Shown: positions 13,291-27,467 of the stretch, one piece after another
How positions within the stretch are numbered: position 1 is the first letter of the stretch
How the letters are laid out: every line of letters begins with the position of its first letter
Assembly: GCF_031755915.1 (NCBI RefSeq)
Contig: NC_083388.1
Location: forward strand, 18,564,001-18,628,000
DNA: 64,000 bases
Source of the DNA: Ziziphus jujuba
Taxonomy: Eukaryota > Streptophyta > Magnoliopsida > Rosales > Rhamnaceae
Direction: 5' to 3'
Translations under genes and position numbers: made by a program
The notes under the pieces: model-generated
Told to the model about the DNA's origin: nothing
What the model saw: only the letters and a program-made list of their open reading frames with translations
The model's database searches: none

Positions 13291-15351
13291 AAATGCACTC
13301 ATCTGTATTTAATCTACATGAGCTGGATAGCGTATTTTTCTCTACTTTTTCAAATATTTTACTCGCTTATAATGAATATATATATATATATATATGTATA
13401 TGTATATATATTCTCTTCGCATCATTGTTTTGTTTTTAAATTTCTTTCTCTGGTTCTGTTTTGTAATTTCCTGTTTTTACTTTTTAGTATAAGTTAGAGG
13501 ATTGCCATTAATAATTCAAAAAATATGCCTAAGTAAGTATATTACAATTGATTGACAGTAAATTTTGATTGTTTTTTTTCCATCCCAATGGAAATCAATA
13601 ATGCTAGATTTTTTTAATAAACAATGTTAAAGTTACTAAAATATATATTCACTAATTTAGTTATCCAATGATGTGATTCATAGTATAGCAATATTTAATT
13701 GATTTATTTTATTATTATTTATTTATTTAAGGATTTACTTGTCTATATGTGAATAAATAATATATTAACATGTATTATTTAATAAATATTTGTTATTAAT
13801 ATTTTGAGACCTTTAGCACTGCTAATTGCAAAACGTCTAATATCTTTTAAATGTACTATACAAATCATGATCAAGCTTATACAGTTTAAACATGTATGTA
13901 GAAAGTTTATGTTAGGTAATAAGATGTTTTCCATGTGATAAGGTAAATTTGTTAATTTACGTTCTTTGACAGATAAAATGTCAGTTATTTTACTGCTCAA
14001 AATCAAAGCCGTCACTCCATTCTTTCACTCATGAATATTAAGATTTTTCTCAGCCATTCAAAAATATTGACAAGAACAGATAGAAATATTTCTAATATGA
14101 TAAAAGTTAAAGGTTTCGATACATAAACACAATTTTTACTTCTTTTCAAGAACTTATACAAAGATTATTAGACTATTAAAATATGAAAGGATAAATGATT
14201 AGAAATAGTAGAATTACCAACTTTCTTATACTGAAATGACCAATTATTTTATTATTTGCTTATAATAATATTAATAACACTATAGAATCAGTTTGTGGAA
14301 TTATAAAGCATCACGTAATTGACCCCTTTGCACATGATCTGAGAACTTTGGTACCATAAATCAAACTCTGTGCAATCTGATTAGCGTATTATGCGCATTC
14401 ACAGTGGAATGCTTTGTGAAGTCTTGTCAAAATCAGAGAATCAAACGCACCTTTATTTGGTTGGACGTGGCTTAAATGAGAGAGAGCCTCACTGCATTGG
14501 CTGTTTACCAAAACGACCAACGTATATGCCATTTATCTCTCAGCGCCAAATGTCCCAACGGAAGTGCTTAACTAAGCCTCTAAATTCAACATCCAATGCC
14601 CATATTATATAATCCCTGATCATCAGAAAGAAAAGATAGCAAAGAAGGAAGATGTGCTCTTTTATTCACAAGAGATTAAAAACTGGATTTGAATTTTATA
14701 AATCCTGAGCCTTTAGAATTTAGATTCGGCTCTCTCGTAACGCTTAAAAAGGAAATGACTAACTTGCTTTTCTTAAGAGTATATTTGGCACTGGCAGTGA
14801 AAAATGATGATTAAAACTCTAATAGGAATGGAGAAAGTATTTAATGAGTGCTAGCTCCTGCTTGTTGACAAACCACAGACTGAAACTGTTGATAAATTTT
14901 TCTTCCACTCAAATTGACGTTGTACGCCTAGCTTTATCCTCAATTTGTTAGCTTCTTCACAGCTGTTCAGAAATGACAGCTTTATCAATTCTTTTTATCT
15001 CAAAGTCTTTCTGTATTCCGGATTCTCCAATCAAGCAAACATATGAAGTAGTTCAGGTCATAGAAAAGAAGGAAATGGAGGTGGATTTGTTGCATCAAAT
15101 CCCTGCAACAGGATCAGAGAGCAAAGGTATTAGACAAACGATAAAGATGAAGTGCATATAATATTCCATACATAAGTCGGGCTAACTAACATAGCAGTAC
15201 GTTAAATGGTTTAAGCAACAGACAATAATTTATCATTTAATACAGACAAGTCAAAGAAGCAAAATCTTAAAAGGCAGTTCGTAAAATCCACCATGAACAG
15301 TACTAACCAATGAAGAGCGTCTCACACAATGCAATAGAATTTACCTTCGTC
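13291..15351. other. Intergenic between convergent genes; UTRs and no other gene seen
   Basis: This region contains the 3' flank of the bHLH-like gene and, at the right side, the presumed 3' UTR of the minus-strand pseudouridine synthase (15352 downward). Between 13400 and 14350 it is AT-rich. 14350-14620 is less AT-rich and has a TATTATATAA near 14603, but no coding region follows it. No RNA gene is recognised. Confidence 0.5.
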
Positions 15352-18059
15352 TCATTCATTTATAACTGATGCAATACTTGTTCGAGCCTCATACTTTTCC
15401 TTCCATATCCTCCAAGCCATCCTGACTTCATCCAGCTGCACCTCTGGAATGCTTGTGAGCTGATCCAATTTCTCAACCCATTCCTTCCAAGGAGATCTTG
15501 ATGGGTCCAGGAATTTTGATACTTGAGGCAACATTATAGACGTGTAGAACTCATCAACTGCCTTGAGGATTTCTTCTGATTCAACCATTGTCAGCATTTC
15601 AGGTCTTGTTACATTTCCAGGTCTTGTTCTCACCGAAAAGCTATTTCCCCTTAAGATCAGAACTTCAGAAGGAGCAAGTGGTAGGACAATACGTGAGAAC
15701 TTGACCAGTGACAGAGTTAGAATATCTCTTGGGAGTAAAGTACGTTTTACTGCCACAGCAGTGCCAATCATTTTGCGGATCTGCAAAACATATAAACATT
15801 GACACGGTGAAATTTTTAAATTTAAAAATTATAACAAGATGGACTACATAAGTTCTCTTGACTGAGAATACTTGGAAACTTTTTATTGTCATGTGTCAAA
15901 GTTCTAATTTATTAAAGTGTCACAAGATAAAACAGGAAAACAGAATACAAATAACAACTTTTGGGGCTAATTAGCTAAAGAAAAAACCTTACCTGATGTA
16001 ACATGAAAGACTCCCCCCATATGGAAAGCTCAACATAATCATATCCAAGAGATTTCTCTAGCTTTCCACTAGAACAACGAAAAATCTTTCTAAAATGAGA
16101 AGCACCTATTCTATCTGACTCATCAGGTTCATGTAGCCATCTAGCAAGAACTAAACTGGAACCTTGATCCTTCATGTTATCTTCATTCTTCTTGGACACA
16201 GCAGGTAAGTTTTCATCACATATGATGGAGACAAAAGAATTCTGGTTTAGTGATTCAGCACTCAATGGAGTTGCTCCATTAATTACAGAATTTTCTTCAC
16301 CATCACTTTCTTCAGACTCAGAGGTTGATGCTTCAGTATCAGATCCCACTTTTCTACTAGCATGGCCATTTCTACGTGATTGTTTTGAAGGAAATTGTTT
16401 CCGGTACTTTGCTCGTATTGTATAATTATGAAAAGGATGTTCACCCTGCAGAGAGAATTTATATAAACAAAAATAAACAGTTCAAGAAATAGTCTCACGG
16501 AAAATAAAGTTTCACAACTACAAATAAAATATCACAAAAAAATATTAAAACAACAGCTCGCACCTCAAAAGCACTCAGTATACTGTTGAAGTCTGAAATG
16601 TGATGATCAATTTCATCGCTGCTAAAGTGACTTTTGATTCCAATAACGTCTGCAGGAAGGAGGTAAGAATATTTCCGAAGAGTGCACTCCTTTCTGGGAT
16701 CAAAGCTCCTAATTTATTTATAACCAACAAAAATGAAGATTAATTATGAGAACAAGTGTGGCAGAAAACCATTGGAAGTAAGCTTTTATATTCCACAGAG
16801 ACCAAAAAGGATTACAAGATGCTGTTAAACTTAAACTGAAAACTTTTTAAAGTTAATGGAGATTCAACAATATTTTTAAATGTTCGATACCTTGGTCAAA
16901 ACAAAACTGAAATGGAAACACTATTGAAAATGGTAATACTCCATTCGGAGACATTAAAAACAAATAATCCATAATTATAACATGAATATTCAACAAAGCC
17001 CAAAGTCTCACCTTTGAGAAGGCAAAATGCTAAAAACCTTTATATTGTCAGGAAGATAAGAGTTAATATCATTTGCAAGAACAATGCCATAAGGATCTCC
17101 CACCCACGCTTTGTCAGGGATTTCCATTTTCAGTGAAATCATCGTCGCCAACGAGTGAACCTTCAATATTTTCACCACAACACACCCCAAAAAAGGGAAA
17201 AAAAAAAAAAAATTCAGCCCTTTATTCTCACAATCAAAAAAAGACATTTGGATTACCCACAAAAAAAAAAAAAAAAAAAATCAAAAGAGACAAAAGGGTT
17301 TAAGAGCTAATTACTCCTTTATCAGTTCGGCTACTTCTGGCCCAAGCAATTTTGTTAAGGTCCCCAAAATTACTTTCCCGAATGCCACCAACTTTATAAA
17401 TGGCTGTTTCCAATTCTTTCTCGATAGCTACATTTCAAAATTTCGATACTTTTTTTTTAGCGCAATTCCATCCCACACGCATTGCTAGGCTGATTGAATT
17501 ATATGACTTTAGTCAATGTATTATCACGTATTTTCCTTATCAATATTTAGTACCATATTATCCAGCAACAAAATCTACTAATTAACCTTTAAAAAAAAAA
17601 AAAAAGATAAATAAAAAGACTTTCCAATCCAGAGAACGAAAAAACTTACTGGACAATGAATGTTCGTCTCGTTGCATTTGCAGGCCTACAATAATTTAAT
17701 TTAAAGAACAATATATTAACTAGCCAAAAATCTACCCCAAAAAAAAAAAAAAAAACATTTGGCTTGGAAATAAATAGCCAAAAAAAAAAAAAAAAAGTCG
17801 GAAACGAACCTCTGTAATCGGTTCCGACATACCCGACCCGCATAACGACTTTCTTCTTCCGGAAAGTTTCCCATTTCTGGGATTGGGTTACTGTTACAGT
17901 ATGTTGTTGTGTACTCGTACTGGATGGCGGAGATACAGAAGACAAGCAGTAAATTGGCTGTAATCTCAAGGGTAGTATCGGGTTTACAATTCTGAAGCCA
18001 CGGCTTGAAGATTTCGCAAGCCAAGGATATAGCGGTAGTCTCAGAGAAGAGATTGCCAT
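15352..18059 (-). CDS. TruA/PUS1-family tRNA pseudouridine synthase, probably organelle-targeted
   Basis: Seven exons on the minus strand: 18059-17810, 17685-17650, 17427-17315, 17160-17012, 16708-16564, 16445-15993 and 15780-15352. All have GT-AG introns with consistent phases, giving 524 aa. The enzyme isomerises uridine to pseudouridine in tRNA. Visible motifs are GTDYRGLQMQ (about residues 79-88), the catalytic signature [11 protein letters not shown] with Asp131, and FMLHQIRKMIG (about 378-388). All three are diagnostic of the TruA fold. The N-terminus is Ser/Arg/Leu-rich without acidic residues in its first 35 residues, so a plastid or mitochondrial transit peptide is likely. Exon 6 carries a Ser/Glu-rich low-complexity insertion (near residues 255-275) that bacterial TruA lacks. 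I recall Arabidopsis At2g30320 as the closest type. The ATG chosen is the first in the frame and lies 373 bp from the divergent TIC110 start. Confidence 0.92.
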
Positions 18060-18078
18060 TTTTTCGGAGTGTAGGGGC

Positions 18079-18121
<43 letters not shown>

Positions 18122-18432
18122 TAAGAAATAGAGAGAGAAGAGAGAGGGAGGGAAAAAAAAATGTTTATTTTTCGTGCCCAATTAAAGGCCCAACACAGGC
18201 CCATCAAAGCCCATATCGAAAACCATCACCAATCACCATCTTGGTTGTTATATCAGCTTTTTATGTTTATCGTCATTGTTTTGGCTCTTCACCATTTTCG
18301 TTTTCGTTTCGACCCTCCTCTATCTTCTTCGTTAAACCCTATATAAAAGTTCTCTCTCTCTCTCTCTCTCTCTCTCTGTGATTATATATAGAACCCTAGA
18401 ACAAACCTCTTCTTCCTCTTAAAGAGGGAGCT
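18060..18432. promoter_or_regulatory. Compact bidirectional promoter between the pseudouridine synthase gene and TIC110
   Basis: Only 373 bp separate the two divergent start codons. Three site II-type motifs cluster here: GGCCCA at 18187-18192 and 18198-18203, and AGCCCA at 18208-18213 (TGGGCY on the other strand). TCP factors bind such motifs in promoters of plant housekeeping and organelle-related genes. A telo-box AAACCCTA lies at 18334-18341, overlapping a TATA-like TATATAAAA at 18340-18348 that points toward TIC110. A second AACCCTA is at 18392-18398. Polypurine/polypyrimidine tracts flank both sides: (GA)n about 18079-18116 in the pseudouridine synthase leader, and (CT)n about 18351-18377 in the TIC110 leader. 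Motifs are directly visible; shared regulation is inferred. Confidence 0.75.
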
Positions 18433-21400
18433 ATGAATCCCTCTACGCTCCTCACTCCATCTTCCACTTCTCCACGTTCTGTTCTCCGCTCTCCTTTCCT
18501 CAACCCCATCCCTCTGCGAACCGCCTCAACCTCCGTTTGCACACAACGGCGTCGTTTCAGGGTCTCATTCCCCCGCAGCTCGTCTGTTACCTCTGAGCCA
18601 CCCAGCTCCGCCTCCACGCCACCCCCTCCGGATGTTTTCGGAGGCCCAAAGGAGCTGACGGGTGTTCAACCCCTGGTGGAGAAGCTCTCGCCGCCGCTGA
18701 GGTTGGTTAGCTCGGCCGTTATATTTGCCGGGGCTGTCGCTGCTGGGTATGGTTTGGGGCTCCGTTTCGGTCAGACCCGAAATGCCGCATTGGGTGGGGC
18801 TGCTGTGCTGGGTGCCGCCGGTGGGGCCGCTGTGTATTCTTTGAATGCCTGTGCTCCTGAGGTTGCTGCGGTGGAGTTGCATAATTTCGTTGCTGGGAGC
18901 GACGATCCCAGCGCGTTGAAGAAGGAGGACATTGAAGGGATTGCCAAAAAGTTGGTTTTGCTTTTTAATTTTTTAATTTATTGTCTCACATTCATATCAT
19001 TTTTGTTAATGCTGGCCGAATTGCTCCTTTTTCCTCGGTCATGACAAATATAATATTTTAATTCTTTTATTGCTAAGAATTCATGAGGTTATTGGTTTGG
19101 TATTTGAAGTGAGCTATACAAGCCTGGTGTTATTTTCTATGAGGGGCTTTTATATTATCTGGGTTTTGCAAGAATTTGAATTTCACTTTTTATACGGTGT
19201 TATTGAGGATTTAGTTTCGTTCTCTGATATCATTCAATGTTCAATTTTTAATATATTAGATATGGTGTGAGCAAACAAGACGAAGCGTTCAATGCAGAGC
19301 TTTCTGATTTATATTGTCGGTGAGTTGAGATTAAGGATTTTTTTTTTTTTTTTAATGGATATGATTTTGATATGTGCTCTGAAATATCTCAAGCAATTTG
19401 TATATCTTATGTTACTCTTGGTTGAATTTTCCTTCAATTTTTTTTTCACCTTTCAGGTTTGTTTCCTCTGTCATTCCTCCAGAGGGTCAAGAACTCAAGG
19501 GTGATGAAGTTGACACGATTGTTAAGTTCAAAAAGGCTTTGGGCATTGATGATCCTGAGGCAGCTGCCATGCATATGGAGGTACTCCTTGTATCCTGTCT
19601 TTGGGACACGTTTCAATTTGTACGAAGGAAATTTGAAGTATTTATAACTTTAAAACTGGGTTACTGCCTGTTCATTTACAGATTGGTAGGCGGATTTTCA
19701 GGCAAAGGCTTGAGACTGGAGATCGTGATGCCAATTTAGAGCAGCGTCGGGTAGGCCTTAGTGCTTGCTTACTTCATAAGCTCACTTTGACGTTATTATT
19801 TGCACTTTTAACAGAGATATGGAACTTGACCATTATCAGTGATTCTCCAGTGCAGGCATTTCAGAAGCTGATTTATGTGTCAACTCTTGTGTTTGGGGAA
19901 GCATCATCTTTCCTATTACCTTGGAAGCGTGTTTTCAAAGTCACAGATTCCCAGGTATTTCATCTTTTGATCCTTTATCGGGGAAAGCATTGTAGTTGTG
20001 TGGGCTTAGGTTCAGAAACTTCTTGTTCAACCATCTGTGTATATAAGAACTTATATCCAAGTGAAATTTTATCTTGACATTTCATTTTTCTTGCTTTTCC
20101 ACTTTCCTTGGATTCATAAAAAAATTGTTCTATCAGGTTGAGATCGCTATTCGTGATAATGCCCAGCGATTATTTGCTTCAAAGCTAAAATCAGTTGGCA
20201 GAGGTAAATATGCTGTATATTGAAGTCTTTCAGGCACTGTTGTATTGTTATCTACTTTCAATGAGAAGGAAATTGTAAACCCTAAGTAGTTTCCGTGCTC
20301 TGTGGTTAACTCTAACGTCTTACAGGGGATGGCTTATGTTCAAGTAATAATTTGTTCAATTATGTTGTTTGTAATCTAATTCAGGAAATGTCAGGGCAAG
20401 TAATATAACCAATTAATGTTCCAATATTTTAAGACATTAACAAGAAATGAGTTGTAAATGTATCTGATATAATCAATTTATTGATTTGCCATATGTTTAT
20501 GGTTATTTTACTGTCATCTGTTTGATGCTAAAAAAATTTTCTACGTTCTCTTTAGATGTTAATGTGGAGCAGCTTGTTAGCCTTAGAGAAGCACAACGTT
20601 TGTATCGACTTTCTGATGAGGTACATCCTTAAAAAATATTTGGTCGCTAATAAGTTTTCTATGGCTGGACTATAATTACTTCTCTATTTGGATATTTGTG
20701 CTTTTTGCAGCATGCTGAGGAATTATTCAAGGAGCATACAAGAAAACTGGTTGAGGAAAATATTTCGGCAGCACTCAGGATACTTAAATCCAGAACGAGA
20801 GCAGTGTATGATCGCTATTACCATAGATAACTGCAACTCATGACTGTATGCATGTGTCAATAGGGACTCTTCATTTTAGCATTTAAGATTTCTTTAAACA
20901 CATGCCTGAGATATTTTTTATGTTCCTGCATGTGCTTTTATTTCTTTGATGAGTTTGTATTCGTAGAATATGCACCATCTAATGAAACAAGGTGTTCCAG
21001 TAATGTAGTTGCACAAGCTGTGGAAGAGCTTGATAAGATACTAGCGCTCAATGATATACTTATCACATTAAAGAACCACCCGGATGCAGGTCACTTTTCC
21101 CCTGGTGTTGGTCCAGTTTCTATACTAGGTATGAATCCAAACTGTCTTCTTGGTTGTTATGGTGTTTTGACATGTCAAAATCACAAGCTCTCATTATTTT
21201 GTATCAATGCCTTAGGTGGTGAGTATGATGACGATAAAAAGATGGATGACTTAAAGCTCCTTTATAGAGCATATGTGACAGATTCATTGTCCAATGGTCG
21301 TATGGAAGAAAATAAGGTGTTGTTTTTTTTTTTTTTGAATGAATTTGTTGGGAAAGCATTTTCTAAGAAAATATATTTGATTGGCTATTTTATTTTTTTA

Positions 21401-23950
21401 TTTTAGGCGTGCATTCTCTGTAGCTTTTATTAGTATTCTTTTTAAATTACTGTATAGTTATTATTGTTTTGCTTTGTGTAGCTTTCTGCATTGAATCAAT
21501 TGAGGAATATATTTGGCTTAGGAAAACGAGAAGCAGAGACCGTTGTTCTTGATGTTACTTCAAAGGTGTATCGTAAGCGACTTGCAGAGTCATTTACTGG
21601 GGGAGATTTAGAAGCAGCAGATAGCAAAGCAGCTTTCCTTCAAAATCTTTGTGATGAGCTGCATTTTGATCCACAGAAGGCCAGTGAGATTCACGAAGGT
21701 AATTAAATTGAAATACCTGTATGTTTAAAAAATCTTGCTGTAGTAACCTAGAAATCTTGCTGACATTTATTGCATGAATTGCCTATTTTCTTCTCTTTCT
21801 TTCAAGTATGCAATGGAGAAGCGTTCAATCCTTATTGTATTTTGAAATTGTCTTTTAGCTTATTTAGTGATGGAGTATGCAGTTTATAGATTGCCATTGT
21901 TTCTGACATGTTTGTTTTCTGTTAAGAAATTTACCGCCAAAAGCTTCAGCAATGCATAGCTGATGGAGAGCTAAATGAGGAGGATGTTTCTGCCTTGCTG
22001 AGGCTACGGGTCATGCTTTGTATACCTCAGAACACTGTTGAAGCTGCCCATTCAGACATCTGTGGCAGTTTGTTTGAAAAGGTAAAGCAAATATTTTTGC
22101 TATATATTCCTCTGGTCCTGGAACTCCTGGTTCACATGTAGCTGTAGCCTGTAATATTTCTTGTTAGAACTGCCCATCTTTGCATTGACAGTCAGCGTCA
22201 ATCTTTGTGGTTTTTCCATTGTTCAGTAAAGCTTTCTTTCTTAAATTCTTGTTTGTTGCAATAACATGAAGTTAATGGCTTGATATGTGAGAGCTCTCTG
22301 TTGTCAGATCATCATCTGTCTGAATTGACCTCATATTCTGTCAAACCAGCGCTGGATATAATATAGTACTTCTTATATTTTGTTTCTTTCCCAGGTTGTC
22401 AAGGATGCTATTGCATCAGGAGTTGATGGTTATGATGCTGATGTTAAGAAATCTGTCAGAAAGGCAGCACATGGTTTGAGATTGACCAGGGAGGCTGCCA
22501 TGTCTATTGCTAGCAAGGCAGTGAGTATCCATTTTGATTGCTGTTTCTTTTAAATGGGTATTTTTACTTTCATATCTGTCATGATTTGCATATCTTCAAA
22601 TAAATTTTGTATCTATGTAGGTCCGCAAGATTTTTATTAACTATATAAAACGAGCACGAGCAGCTGGAAACCGTACTGAATCTGCAAAAGAACTTAAAAA
22701 GATGATAGCATTCAACACCCTGGTTGTGACAGAATTGGTGGCAGACATAAAAGGTGAATCATCTGAGACTTCATCAGAAGAAACTGTAAAGGAGGAAGTT
22801 AAAGAAGTCGTGGAGGATGAGGAATGGGATTCTATTCAGACCCTTCGGAAAATTAGACCCAACAAGGAACTTACTGCAAGGATGGGAAAGCCTGGTCAGA
22901 GTGAGATTACTCTAAAAGATGACTTGCCAGAAAGAGAGAGGACTGACCTATACAAGACATACTTGCTATATTGTATAACTGGTGAAGTAACCAGAATTCC
23001 TTTTGGTGCTGAGATCACTACAAAAAAGGATGATTCTGAGTATATTTTCCTGAATCAGCTTGGTGGAATTTTGGGTTTGAGCACTAAGGAGATAGTGGAA
23101 GTACATAGAGGCCTGGCTGAACAAGCTTTCAGGCAACAAGCAGAGGTGATTTTAGCTGATGGGCAACTGACAAAGGCCAGAGTAGAGCAGCTTAATGAAC
23201 TGCAGAAGCAAGTAGGCTTGCCTTCGGAATATGCGCAAAAGATAATTAAGGGCATAACAACTACAAAAATGGCTGCTGCTATCGAGACAGCTATTGGTCA
23301 GGGGAGACTGAATATTAAGCAGATAAGAGAACTTAAGGAGGCAAGTGTTGATTTGGACAGCATGATATCTTTGAGCTTGCGAGAGAGCCTGTTCAAAAAG
23401 ACTGTTGATGATATTTTCTCATCAGGCACTGGAGAGTTTGATGAGGAGGAAGTATATGAGAAAATCCCTTCAGATCTTAACATTAATGCTGAGAAGGCAA
23501 AAGGTGTCGTTCATGAACTTGCTCGAAGCCGGTTATCAAACTCATTGATCCAAGCTGTGGCACTACTAAGGCAGAGAAATCGGCAGGGAGTGGTATGGAT
23601 TTATATGCATGTTTTTCTTTTACTTATTTTACTTTAGTTGCGGTAGGCTTTTGGGTGTTTGAATGCTTGAAGTGAAAAGTTTTGAAATCTTCTTTCTGCT
23701 ATTACAGGTTTCCTCTCTTAACGACTTACTGGCTTGTGACAAAGCTGTACCTTCGACCCCACTTTCATGGGAGGTACCAGAAGAGCTGGCTGATCTATAC
23801 ACCATATACCTGAAAAGTGACCCACCACCCGAAAAGCTGTCCCGCTTGCAGTATCTGTTGGGCATAAATGATTCGACGGCGGCTGCACTAAGAGAGATGG
23901 GAGATAAAGTACTCACTGGCAGTGCAGAGGAGGAAAAGTTTGTATTTTGA
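18433..23950 (+). CDS. TIC110: TIC110, inner-envelope protein of the chloroplast import machinery
   Basis: Fifteen exons: 18433-18950, 19260-19319, 19457-19580, 19682-19750, 19856-19954, 20137-20203, 20556-20620, 20711-20805, 21001-21128, 21216-21316, 21482-21698, 21927-22081, 22395-22520, 22621-23592 and 23708-23950. All are GT-AG with phases that add up to 1012 aa, against about 1016 in Arabidopsis. Tic110 sits in the plastid inner envelope and works with stromal chaperones and the import motor. Residues 1-70 form a Ser/Pro-rich transit peptide. Two hydrophobic segments follow (about 91-110 and 119-139), then a long helical soluble region. Recognisable family segments include VVTELVADIKGESS, TLRKIRPNKEL, KMGKPGQSEITLKDDLPERE-like text (here RMGKPGQ) and LYKTYLLYCITGEVTRIPFG. 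The protein ends EEEKFVF, as in homologues. The exon 8/9 junction (GT|TAATG) is fixed by family sequence RAVNVVAQAVEEL. The start follows a TATA box and (CT)n leader. Confidence 0.96.
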
Positions 23951-24028
23951 CTGTTTCAGTGAAGTTGTAAAAGGTAAATTGGGGTGTATTTTGACTGTTT
24001 CAGTGAAGTTGTAAAAGGTAAACTGGGG
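23941..24028. repeat. 44-bp tandem duplication spanning the TIC110 stop codon
   Basis: TGTATTTTGACTGTTTCAGT and the following 24 bp, from 23941, are repeated from 23985 with about one change (AAATTGGGG versus AAACTGGGG). The unit contains the last codons and the TGA of TIC110. The second copy therefore places a second FxVF-stop-like sequence in the 3' UTR. The reading frame itself is not altered. Confidence 0.9.
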
Positions 24029-25654
24029 CATTAACCCTGCCTGTTGAGCCCATTTTTGTCCAGCAGATTTTTCCTTTTGAGAGTGTAGAATGTTAAAAAA
24101 GTCGCAATATGATTATTAGAGACAAAATATTCAATGCAATCATATAGTATAATGAAACTCTGGAATGTAATAAATGTATGATTTTGTTAATGTAATACTT
24201 GTGTTTTTTTGTTTTTTTTAGGTGTGCAAGGATATCAGATAAGCAAAAAATGTACTATATTCTGTGGAAGAACTTCTTTTATCACGTCTTTACAGTAAAA
24301 AACTATAGATGGTTGCATAACAAACCTTTTGCAGAGTACCATTTCATCTTGGATGATGTTTGATTATGGTCATGCTTTCTATCGCTCACTTGTAATGCAT
24401 TCTGCATATTGTTTTCAAAGCATGTTGTCATTTTGCAAATTGTTCCAAGTAGGTGACAACAATGTCGAAACACAATAGCTATCAAGTTGTAGGGATACGA
24501 TTGAGTTGGAAACAATAGTCGTTATGTTTGTATAAACAAAGCAAGTTAATTGACTATAGCAAAAAAGCAACCAAGAATGCAATTTATTCCCATCATGGCC
24601 CCGTGGGGGAAGAATCAAAATTTAACATGATTCATATTCAATATCGAAGAAATTTCAGTAGTAAGAATGGAGGGATTAGGTAAAAAGCATGGAGTTTTTC
24701 TACTTCGGTTCATATATTATTATTCGTTTTTCTATGAAAATTGGGTAGCGATCAGTCCTAATCAAAATTGACATATTATGAATATATGAGTTCGTACTTT
24801 CTTAGAATTCAAATGTTTGATGTTAATTAGTTTGGTTCCACCCGCTCATATTTCTGTAATCACATACTATAGTTGCGCTGTGCCAAATTGTCAAATTGCA
24901 CTACTCAAAGAGAGCGAAAACTTTGAATATATACTTCTCCAGATATCACCGAACGGAGCTAATAATTAACAAGGTTAATATGAACAATTTAGACTTAACA
25001 ATCGTTTACTCTTTTATTAAAATATTAACCATCTTTAGGATCACCTCTGAAGTTTTATTCTGACTTCATTTTAGTATGTATTTATGTCAGTGGGAAGATT
25101 CTAAAGTTTGGTTCATTTGCATAAGATTTCTTCCAAGCCAAGTTCCATTGAAAGCTTAAAAAAAGTGAAAAACAGGCATAATTAATTTTGACTAAATTAG
25201 ATTCCCCATTCCAAATATGTTCACACAATGTTAAAAAACTTCCATTGTCAAATCACATAGTGCCACGTCCTCGGTTTTTCCCTTTATTGTCAGCTCCTTC
25301 GCATTACAACGACGGGGTAGTATTTTTTCAATGGAAGATGAAGATGACGACAGCTAGTGGAGGCAGCAGAATTTGAGATGTTTAGGCATTAAGAACAAGA
25401 AGATAACGATTACAATAATCGAAGCCTTCTAGGTAGCCATGGACATAAGGTTGAAATAATCTAAAGTCTAAGAAAACGCTGACCTTGGAGTATAGCATAT
25501 ATGGATTAAAAAAATGTCAAAGAGTCCCATAAAAAATTGCTTCCTTGTAGTCTATATATAGTTACATACCGCTTGCTCTAGCTTCCCACTCGAACCACAT
25601 ATTCCTTCTAAAAATCTCAATCGGTCTGTGACATCTCTATTCTTGCTTAGCACC
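24029..25654. other. Intergenic between TIC110 and peroxidase 1; 3' and 5' flanks
   Basis: The 3' flank of TIC110 lies at the left. The presumed promoter of the downstream peroxidase lies at the right, with a TATA-like CTATATATA at 25552-25560 about 95 bp before its ATG. No gene is seen between. Confidence 0.55.
25552..25560 (+). promoter_or_regulatory. TATA box of peroxidase 1
   Basis: CTATATATA at 25552-25560 is followed by a leader of about 95 bp to the ATG at 25655. Position and sequence are typical of a plant core promoter. This is inferred from sequence alone. Confidence 0.55.

Positions 25655-27467
<1,813 letters not shown>

Noticed and set aside
14391..14612. Promoter-like, less AT-rich patch with a 73-codon frame
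   Set aside because: No ATG at the frame start, no downstream exons and no recognised product. It may be 3' flank of the pseudouridine synthase gene.
18565..18882. 105-codon antisense frame inside TIC110 exon 1
   Set aside because: Shadow of the GC-richer TIC110 first exon, which matches the family in the other strand and frame.
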